DNA of 5,145 nucleotides from assembly GCA_964600075.1 (NCBI GenBank), contig CAZRIE010000187.1:1-5145 (forward strand). The letters run 5' to 3'. The notes under the pieces were generated by a model. That model was not told the DNA's origin. It saw nothing but the letters and a program-made list of their open reading frames with translations, and ran no database searches. This document shows, one piece after another, positions 1-5,145 of the stretch (its first letter is position 1; every line of letters starts with the position of its first letter). The position numbers and the translations under genes were made by a program. The DNA is from CAZRIE01 sp964600075 (GTDB lineage Bacteria; Bacteroidota; Bacteroidia; Flavobacteriales; Flavobacteriaceae).

Positions 1-55
1 ATTTATTCGTCATGATCCAAATTATAACCTAATTTTATTGCAACTGATTAGTTAC

Positions 56-1177
56 TTATATTTTAATTGAAACAAAATTTGATTGCGACTCATGTTCTTT
101 CACCCAGTTAGGATTCTCTTGAGCAAATTTATAGCCAGTTTTTGATGCAGGAATATTATATTTATCTTTTAATTTTTGAACTGATGGTTCCTGGGCAAAA
201 ATGATTTTTAAAAACCCTTTAAAGGCCTTCATCTTGTTACCTAAAGTTGATTCCATTTCAGGAGACTTTGCAAATTCCCTTCTGGCAATTGTTTCAAAAT
301 CTTCAGGGTCTTTTCCTGTTAAATCTTTTACTACAGTAGTTACGGCAGATGTTCCAAAGGCGAAAGCATTTAGTCTTAGCTCATCTTGATAGTAAGGTAC
401 ATTCATTATCATGTGTTCCTTAATATTTGGGCTAGGAGTATCAAATGAATTCAACGACTTCAGGTATCTTGAGGCCGAAACTTCTGTTACTATTACTTCT
501 CTTCCAAGAATTTTTCCAAATATATTAGCCACATCTACGAAGGATATCAGTTTGGGGCCCGTTGGTCTGTAAGTTTTACCTGCATGGGCAGAAGGTTCTT
601 TTAAAATGTGTGCAACAACTCTTCCTTGATCTTCATCAGAAGGAGGAGCGTTTAATCCCACTTTTCCTTGAGAAGCACCTTCAATCGAGGTTGGTAATAT
701 TCCAAAATGTGCTACAACAGGACTAGTAAAGAAATAAGTAAAAGCGAACAATCCAGGATTTACAAAAGTATATTTAACCTTACTGTGCATTTTAACTACT
801 TGGTCTCCCAACCAATGCTCTCTGGAGTGTGGTGAATGATGATCTTCGGATGATAGCCATTGGGTTAGATAAACCACATGCTCTAATTTCTCTTCCTCTG
901 CTGCCAATACAAATGCTACAGTTTTTGATAAATGATAGTTAGTAGGAGGGGAACAATAAAAAGCGCGTTGTACTCCTTTTAGAGATTTTCTCAAATCATT
1001 AATATCATTCTGATCACCTACGAATAGTTGCGCGCCTAACTCTTTTAATTTTTTTGATCCTGATGAGTTAGGGTTTCTTACAAAGGCTCTAACCTGAAAC
1101 CCCATAGCCAATAATTCGCTCGCTGCTGGGAAGCTAACATGACCGTTTGCACTTGTTATTAATATTTTCTCTTTCAT
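56..1177 (-). CDS. NmrA-like NAD(P)-binding Rossmann protein
   Basis: The 373-residue product resembles the NmrA/HSCARG-type branch of the atypical short-chain dehydrogenases: NAD(P)-binding proteins that act as redox sensors or as reductases. The N-terminal beta-alpha-beta unit is visible as ITSANGHVSFPAA (residues 7-19), followed by VRAFVRNP (29-36), where the Arg usually contacts the NADP phosphate, and by VGDQND (53-58), equivalent to the family's GDxxD turn. KYTFVNPGLF (135-144) matches the usual yTilRPg segment. ISFVDVANIFGKILGREV (211-228) and LTGKDPEDFETIAR (286-299) match the C-terminal half of NmrA proteins. No YxxxK catalytic pair is obvious, which is common in this group. Two oddities: the glycine motif is degenerate (SANGHVS in place of GATGxxG), and about 70 residues follow the normal family end. 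It starts 101 bp downstream of the AraC-family gene on the same strand. The ATG at 1177 is the natural start because the beta-strand begins at once. Family confident; substrate unknown. Confidence 0.85.
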   Translation of the reverse strand: MKEKILITSANGHVSFPAASELLAMGFQVRAFVRNPNSSGSKKLKELGAQLFVGDQNDINDLRKSLKGVQRAFYCSPPTNYHLSKTVAFVLAAEEEKLEHVVYLTQWLSSEDHHSPHSREHWLGDQVVKMHSKVKYTFVNPGLFAFTYFFTSPVVAHFGILPTSIEGASQGKVGLNAPPSDEDQGRVVAHILKEPSAHAGKTYRPTGPKLISFVDVANIFGKILGREVIVTEVSASRYLKSLNSFDTPSPNIKEHMIMNVPYYQDELRLNAFAFGTSAVTTVVKDLTGKDPEDFETIARREFAKSPEMESTLGNKMKAFKGFLKIIFAQEPSVQKLKDKYNIPASKTGYKFAQENPNWVKEHESQSNFVSIKI

Positions 1178-1198
1178 GACTTTATAGTTTTAGTTACA

Positions 1199-1228
1199 AG
1201 TTCGGTGGTTGGCACTCAACCATAAACC
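1199..1228. promoter_or_regulatory. Inverted repeat upstream of the NmrA-like gene
   Basis: TGGTTG (1206-1211) and CAACCA (1217-1222) form a perfect 6-bp inverted repeat with a 5-nt spacer, with partly matching outer CGG/CCG bases. It lies about 28-50 bp upstream of the NmrA-like start codon. There is no T-run after it on the minus strand, so it does not look like a terminator of the AraC-family gene. It may be an operator or a leader hairpin. On the minus strand it overlaps TATGGTTG, one base off the Bacteroidota -7 element TAnnTTTG, but no well-spaced -33 TTG is present. The remaining intergenic bases show nothing else I can support. Confidence 0.3.
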
Positions 1229-1278
1229 GTTACAACAAAATACGGGAAGAGAGAACTGTTTGTTTTGGAATTTTAGGT

Positions 1279-2130
1279 CTATGATTTGGAATTTTGGGCC
1301 AAACGGTAACCGGAGGGTGTTAACTTGTATTTAGATTTAAAAGAATTACTAAAATGAGCCAAATCATTAAAGGCACATTTAAAGGAAATATCCGATATGG
1401 ATTCGTCTGTAATTTTTAAAAGCTTTGCAGCTTTCTCAAGTCGCATATTTTTAATATAAAGAGCAGGACTTGTTTCATAAATTTCATTGAATTTACGTTT
1501 AAAGGATGTTAAGCTGTTATTGGTCAGTTCCGCTAAATCTTCAATTGATAAGTCAGAAAAGAGATGCGCTTCAATTACATCTTTAAAGATAACTGTAGTT
1601 GGATTGAACAGGTTGTGGAGTATTTGGTAAACTCCAGAAGCATCAATTTTGGAAAGGATTAAAATAATCTCTTTTAATTTAAGTTCTAAAATGCTTTCTT
1701 CAGCCAGAGTAGTGTTATCAAACAAAAGTGAAATCGATTCTATATAATGACTAATTATTTTATTGCTATCGATATTGGTCATATCCGCCTCAATATTTCT
1801 ATTATCGTTAAACAAGAATTCTGGCGGATTATCCTTAAAAACCTTTTTAAGTACTTCAGGGAAAAAATGGATGGCTATTAGCTTTGATTCACCAGTAGTT
1901 TTATCTGCAACAGGTTCAAATATAAAATTGCCGCATTTCATAAATATTCCACCGTCTTTTTTGGCCTCTATTAACTCTGTTGCTGAATAGTGATTATGGC
2001 CTCCTTCTAATACATGAAGGTAGCAGGCCTCATTACTTAAATGATTAGGCCGTTTGAAAGGAGGTCTGAATTGAGCTTTTTCAAATATTTTTTCACCGTA
2101 TAAACTAAGCGTGTTGTGGTTAACTAGCAT
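1279..2130 (-). CDS. AraC-family transcriptional regulator
   Basis: This 283-residue protein has an AraC/XylS DNA-binding domain at its C-terminus. The first helix-turn-helix is around residues 194-222 (LSIEDLAELTNNSLTSFKRK, then FNEIYETSP). The second is around 244-276 (SISDISFKCAFNDLAHFSNS, then FKSKYKLTPSGYR), with the family-typical F..F+..+..tPs.YR ending. MRLEKAAKLL (229-238) is the linker helix between them. The N-terminal 170 residues form the effector or dimerisation part. They lack a clear HxH cupin signature and resemble the ExsA-like N-terminal regions seen in many Bacteroidota regulators, so the ligand cannot be named. The start is 18 bp from the edge of the left long repeat, so its promoter must lie in or overlap that repeat. 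The NmrA-like gene downstream on the same strand is a plausible target or operon partner. Its AT content is visibly higher than that of the repeat beside it. Confidence 0.92.
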   Translation of the reverse strand: MLVNHNTLSLYGEKIFEKAQFRPPFKRPNHLSNEACYLHVLEGGHNHYSATELIEAKKDGGIFMKCGNFIFEPVADKTTGESKLIAIHFFPEVLKKVFKDNPPEFLFNDNRNIEADMTNIDSNKIISHYIESISLLFDNTTLAEESILELKLKEIILILSKIDASGVYQILHNLFNPTTVIFKDVIEAHLFSDLSIEDLAELTNNSLTSFKRKFNEIYETSPALYIKNMRLEKAAKLLKITDESISDISFKCAFNDLAHFSNSFKSKYKLTPSGYRLAQNSKS

Positions 2131-2431
2131 TTCTTGAAAATTGTATATAACAAGGGGATAGCATCATTGATGATATACTACTTAAGTATACTAAGATAAT
2201 AAATACTTAATGTCATGGTACTACGAAAGATAAACACTCTCGGACTTTTACAGGCTAACAAGGTGATGCACCTCTGCTATCGCCTATGTGACCTGAAGAA
2301 GTACCTGAAATTCGTTAAAAACGCTCAAAAAGTGGCGTGCGAATGCTTGCTTTGGCAGTGTTGTTGAAAAGTGCCGTTCAATTCTTGTTCGCCGCTTCCG
2401 TAAAGCATCGAAAATCGGCTTTCCGTTTCCG

Positions 2432-2489
2432 GACCGGCAAGAAAAAAGCCTCTTGAAGAGGCTTATATTCATCCGTTTTGTGCCCGGTC
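2432..2489. repeat. Inverted repeat enclosing the terminator
   Basis: GACCGG (2432-2437) and CCGGTC (2484-2489) are exact reverse complements that bracket the terminator hairpin, 46 bases apart. In copy 2 the left arm is GACCGA, leaving five pairs against CGGTC. Together with the inner hairpin this could give a two-level folded structure in single-stranded DNA or RNA. A chance match of 6 bp is possible; partial conservation in copy 2 is the only further support. Confidence 0.4.
2441..2464 (-). terminator. Rho-independent terminator of the acylase gene
   Basis: On the minus strand, AAGCCTC and GAGGCTT form a perfect 7-bp stem with a 5-nt loop (TTCAA), followed directly by six T and then C. 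This is a textbook intrinsic terminator lying about 60 bp past the acylase stop codon, in the right direction to end its transcript before the AraC-family gene. On the plus strand the hairpin is followed by ATATTC, so it should work in one direction only. It is part of the long repeat. Confidence 0.82.
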
Positions 2490-2526
2490 AACCTCTTATG
2501 CAACGGTTACCATTGTTGGCCTTTCG

Positions 2527-4614
2527 TTATTTCTTTTCGCGAAACCCATTTTCAGTGATTACCTCAATCCGTGCAGTATTTGCTTGAACTTCAGCTTTTG
2601 TAAACCAAGCATTACGCAATTCTTTTTTGGAGAATAATTCTAACTGATCACCATTATGAGGGGAATCTTTTTGAGTTGCATTACCATAGGATAATAAAAC
2701 TTTTGCTTTTACTGCATCACCGAACTCAATGATACCGACCCAAGAATCCCCACCGCCAACGTACATATTGTTTTCATCACCGCCACCTGGCCAAGCAACA
2801 CGAAAAACACCCATAGACCCATCAATACCATTTGCAGGTAGATTTTTGCCGTTATAATTTATTTTGTAATAATCTCCCCAAGCGGTATCTAAACTACCGA
2901 ATTTGGTTTCGATTTCCGTGGCTGCCTGTTCCAAAAGTTGAACTGCTCGCTTGGGGTCCGCTAGCCCATCTGGGGTGGTATTTGGAGCATCAATACTCCA
3001 TTGTTCAGCGTAATTGGAGTCGTTCCACACATTGAATTTATTGGCCCAAGTGTAAAATAAAAGCATGCCCCTACTGTCAGCATCAGCTTCTCTGTCCCAA
3101 CTTTCCAATATCTTTTTAGCTTCTTTTGCTTTCTCTGAAACGGAAGCATCGACCGCAGCAAACAAATCATCTAAAATTCTATCCGCGAATTCTAGGCGTG
3201 TTGAGAGTTTGTATTCCACTAGTTCGTCAAAAGTTATCGATTCATCTTCGATAAGCATTCTTGCTGCACGTTGAGGTCGAAAACTCATGCTTTGGGGAGC
3301 CATATACCCCGGATAATCTTCAGGATGCAAGGTCATTGGTATGGTACTGGTCCATGGTGGGTCATTGGCATTCTGAAGCCATCCGCCCTCAGGGTTTTTT
3401 ACTTTGGGCAAGTCGGCATAATCATGAACTTCTGTCCAGACATCCGCCGATTTTCCACCCGGAATAACACGGTCCCAATAATCCCAGTCATCAGTACTTC
3501 GTTTTGGAACCAAGCCATTGAATAAATAGAAAATTTCACCTTGCTTATCTGCATACATCACATTAAAATAGGGTAATTGCGCCATTTTTAAGGCATTCTC
3601 AAATTCATTAAAATTAGAACTATTTATCATTCGCCACCATTGCAAAGTCATATTCGGTCTATCCATTCCAGCCATACGTAATGCTAAAACTTTACCTTCA
3701 GTCTTATTAACAACTGGGCCGTGAAGCGTTTTCATTAGGGGAATTTCTTTATCGACCAAAGTGCCATCTTCTTGTTTTATTTTTATAATTTTAGAAGACA
3801 CTTCAAATTCTTTTCGTTTCCCATCCAACAAATAGCCTCCTTCGTTTAATTCTAATTCATAAGTGTCTGCATTATCAATTGTATTATTAGTATGGCTCCA
3901 ACCAAGGTTTTCATTAAAACCAATTGCAATGCCAGGGAAGCCGACGAGCGTTGAACCGTACATGTTTTTCCCGTTTAAATTTAAATGTGACTCGAAAAAC
4001 AAAAATTCTTGCCACCAGGGTAAATGCGGGTTTTGAACCAACATGGCGTTACCTGAAGCCGAACGTTTTGGCGAGATAGCATAGGTGTTTGAACCCAAAT
4101 CTGGCCATTGCTGAACACGGCCTAAATCGTTGCCGCCAATAAAACGAGTGAAAACGACATACATGCTATGCATGTTAATATCCTTCGTAGTTAAGGGCAG
4201 CACGACTTTATTTTTTTTATCCACGGCATCAGGATGAGCTGCTACATACGCATTCATTCCTTTTATAAAAGAGGTATAGATGGTTTTGATTTCGGGGTCT
4301 TGTTTTTCCCCCCAGTCATCGGCCAATTCGTCAAAACCCAGGGTATGAATAAGCATATCATTTTCGACTTTCTCCTGACCCCAATATTCAGCACCTTTTC
4401 CCCTAGAGCTTCCATAAAGTTCTAAAATGAGATTCGCATGGTTATGCATTTGCGCCCAACCTTGAGCAAAGAACAATTCTTCAACAGTATTTGCCGTAAT
4501 ATGGGGAACACCCCAAGTGTCCCAAGCAATTTCAGTTTCTGTTTTTTCTGGTTGAGCGCACGAGGTGCTTAAAAAAGAAACTACAATAAGAGTAAAAAGA
4601 AGATTGATTTTCAT
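2527..4614 (-). CDS. Penicillin/AHL acylase family Ntn hydrolase, probable lipoprotein
   Basis: The 695-residue precursor belongs to the Ser-type N-terminal-nucleophile acylases, which hydrolyse amides such as penicillins or N-acyl-homoserine lactones after cleaving themselves into alpha and beta chains. I chose ATG 4614 over the in-frame ATG 4677 because it is followed directly by a signal peptide (MKINLLFTLIVVSFLSTSC, Cys19 as candidate lipidated residue) and because the longer start lies inside a repeat. The alpha chain shows WDTWGVPHITA (31-41) and LYGSSRGKGAEYWG (66-79). Autoproteolysis is expected before Ser175 in LGSNTYAI. Counting Ser175 as beta 1, His197 in QNPHLPW falls at beta 23; family members have His there in PvdQ-type acylases and Gln in penicillin G acylase. 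Asn415 or Asn417 in QNANDPP is the likely oxyanion-hole Asn. The enzyme would be periplasmic or outer-membrane anchored. Its last two codons and stop lie in the left long repeat. Family certain; substrate not determinable. Confidence 0.93.
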   Translation of the reverse strand: MKINLLFTLIVVSFLSTSCAQPEKTETEIAWDTWGVPHITANTVEELFFAQGWAQMHNHANLILELYGSSRGKGAEYWGQEKVENDMLIHTLGFDELADDWGEKQDPEIKTIYTSFIKGMNAYVAAHPDAVDKKNKVVLPLTTKDINMHSMYVVFTRFIGGNDLGRVQQWPDLGSNTYAISPKRSASGNAMLVQNPHLPWWQEFLFFESHLNLNGKNMYGSTLVGFPGIAIGFNENLGWSHTNNTIDNADTYELELNEGGYLLDGKRKEFEVSSKIIKIKQEDGTLVDKEIPLMKTLHGPVVNKTEGKVLALRMAGMDRPNMTLQWWRMINSSNFNEFENALKMAQLPYFNVMYADKQGEIFYLFNGLVPKRSTDDWDYWDRVIPGGKSADVWTEVHDYADLPKVKNPEGGWLQNANDPPWTSTIPMTLHPEDYPGYMAPQSMSFRPQRAARMLIEDESITFDELVEYKLSTRLEFADRILDDLFAAVDASVSEKAKEAKKILESWDREADADSRGMLLFYTWANKFNVWNDSNYAEQWSIDAPNTTPDGLADPKRAVQLLEQAATEIETKFGSLDTAWGDYYKINYNGKNLPANGIDGSMGVFRVAWPGGGDENNMYVGGGDSWVGIIEFGDAVKAKVLLSYGNATQKDSPHNGDQLELFSKKELRNAWFTKAEVQANTARIEVITENGFREKK

Positions 4615-4658
4615 ATTTCTTTTATTTAGAGTTTGGTTATGTCTTTCATAATAAGGCA

Positions 4659-5041
4659 AACAAGGGGATAGCATCATTGATGATAATCTACTTAGGTGTA
4701 CTAAGATAATAAATCTTTAATATCATGAGGCTAAGGAAGATAAACACTACCGGACTTGTACAGGCCAACAAGGTAATGCACCTCTGCTATCGCCTATGTG
4801 ACGTGAAGAAGTGCCTGAAATTCGTTAAAAATGCTCAAAAAGTGGCGTGCGCATGCTTGCTTTGGCAGTGTTGTTGAAAAGTGCCGTTCAATTTTTGTTC
4901 GGCGCTTCCGTAAAGCATCGAAAATCGGCTTTCCGTTTCCAGACCGACAAAAAAAAGCCTCTTGAAGAGGCTAATATTCATCCGTTCTGTGACCGGTCAA
5001 CTCCTTATGCAACAGTTATCATTGTTGGCCTTTCGTTATTT
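4659..5041. repeat. Long direct repeat, copy 2 (right)
   Basis: The 383-bp partner of the repeat at 2149-2532, with the same boundaries and orientation and one base shorter, in the A-run of its terminator. It begins 44 bp upstream of the chosen acylase start and ends about 100 bp before the window edge. An in-frame upward extension of the acylase frame to ATG 4677 would reach into this copy, but that is an incidental reading and not a likely start. The acylase promoter is therefore either in the 44-bp spacer or in the left edge of this repeat; I could not find a good Bacteroidota TTG/TAnnTTTG promoter in either. The copy accounts for most of the gene-free stretch between the acylase and the window end. 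Confidence 0.93.
4949..4972 (-). terminator. Rho-independent terminator in repeat copy 2
   Basis: This is the counterpart of the hairpin in copy 1: AGCCTC pairs with GAGGCT around the same TTCAA loop, followed on the minus strand by eight T. It would stop minus-strand transcripts entering from beyond the right edge before they reach the acylase, insulating the gene. Which gene it serves cannot be seen in this window. Confidence 0.75.
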
Positions 5042-5107
5042 AAATAAGTTATGTTTTAGAATAATGTAGAATTTCGTTATCTTTATGTATAACCTAATAT
5101 ACGATAA

Positions 5108-5145
5108 ATGGATCTTTACAATATTTTGAACAATCTGGACAAGGG
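5108..5145 (+). CDS. Possible 5' end of a plus-strand gene, cut by the window edge
   Basis: An ATG at 5108, preceded by the A-rich ACGATAA, opens a frame reading MDLYNILNNLDK and still open at the edge. The region before it (5042-5107) is AT-rich and non-coding in appearance, as expected of a promoter region. Twelve open codons are weak evidence, no family can be assigned, and the real start or even the strand may differ. If real, it is transcribed away from the acylase. Confidence 0.25.
   Translation, partial: MDLYNILNNLDK

Larger units (their letters stand above)
2149..2532. repeat. Long direct repeat, copy 1 (left)
   Basis: A 384-bp segment, repeated in the same orientation at 4659-5041. 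By hand alignment the copies differ at about 32 positions and one single-base indel, about 91% identity, spread fairly evenly; 2343-2430 is nearly invariant. Identity begins at AACAAGGGGATAGC and stops after TTTCGTTATTT, with unrelated sequence outside both ends. GC over 2221-2460 is about 45%, higher than the adjacent regulator gene. It contains a minus-strand terminator, an enclosing GACCGG/CCGGTC inverted repeat and a 50-codon plus-strand frame. I see no convincing terminal inverted repeats and no target-site duplication. It fills nearly all of the gap between the acylase and the AraC-family gene and overlaps the last two codons and stop of the acylase. Its origin (miniature mobile element, cassette junction or other dispersed repeat) is unresolved. 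Confidence 0.93.

Noticed and set aside
1..13. Minus-strand ATG at 11-13 as start of another gene
   Set aside because: Only four codons fit in the window, and no promoter or other support is visible. The first 55 bp otherwise hold no terminator or gene that I can recognise.
2284..2472. 62-codon minus-strand frame inside repeat copy 1
   Set aside because: It starts inside the terminator hairpin, and the single-base indel breaks its upstream part in copy 2. The RRTRIERHFS stretch faintly recalls a DDE transposase C-terminus, but the match is too weak to call.
2149..2532. Integron attC site
   Set aside because: Several GTT- and AAC-containing motifs are present (GTTAGCC, GGCCAAC on the minus strand), but each has at least one mismatch to GTTRRRY/RYYYAAC, and their spacing does not give paired R and L boxes. 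The length is also well above a usual attC.
2149..2532. Insertion sequence or MITE with terminal inverted repeats
   Set aside because: The left end AACAAGGGGATA and the reverse complement of the right end AACGAAAGGCCA match at only about 7 of 12 positions, and no target-site duplication is visible at either copy.
2831..3525. Several plus-strand frames of 60-85 codons within the acylase gene
   Set aside because: They lie wholly opposite a long, well-matched gene, have no recognisable domains and are expected as antisense shadows.
4615..4677. Longer acylase start at ATG 4677
   Set aside because: It would add 21 polar residues ahead of a good signal peptide and would start within the repeat. 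The ATG at 4614 gives a normal lipoprotein-type N-terminus.
4847..5047. 66-codon plus-strand frame in repeat copy 2
   Set aside because: In copy 1 the same frame ends early in the terminator (KKKAS, stop) because of the indel, and it also runs through the hairpin. Not conserved, so not supported as coding.

Overview
This window looks like chromosomal DNA of a Bacteroidota bacterium, probably from the Flavobacteriia or Cytophagia. The reasons are the AT-rich genes, start codons preceded by A-rich sequence instead of a Shine-Dalgarno motif, a relaxed lipoprotein signal, and protein styles common in that phylum. The assignment is an inference from style; the window has no marker gene.

Three full genes lie on the minus strand. 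Read in the direction of transcription (right to left) they are a Ser-type N-terminal-nucleophile acylase of the penicillin/AHL acylase family with a lipoprotein-like signal (4614-2527), an AraC-family regulator (2130-1279), and an NmrA-like NAD(P)-binding Rossmann protein (1177-56). The regulator and the NmrA-like gene are 101 bp apart and may be a regulator/target pair. An inverted repeat sits in the gap between them.

The most notable structure is a pair of direct repeats of about 384 bp, 2149-2532 and 4659-5041, about 91% identical by hand alignment, bracketing the acylase gene. The left copy overlaps the last two codons of the acylase: it contains the stop codon and most likely the gene's rho-independent terminator. 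The right copy ends 44 bp upstream of the acylase start. Gene plus one repeat therefore forms a cassette-like unit of about 2.5 kb between the AraC gene and whatever lies to the right. Each copy carries the same minus-strand terminator hairpin, a larger enclosing inverted repeat and an intact 50-codon plus-strand frame. The repeat does not look like a canonical insertion sequence, attC site or CRISPR. It may be a dispersed, cassette-type or miniature mobile repeat of the host genome.

The right end (5042-5145) is AT-rich. It may hold the first 12 codons of a plus-strand gene starting at 5108, but support is weak. The left 55 bp hold nothing I can support. No rRNA, tRNA, CRISPR array or recognisable transposase gene is visible.
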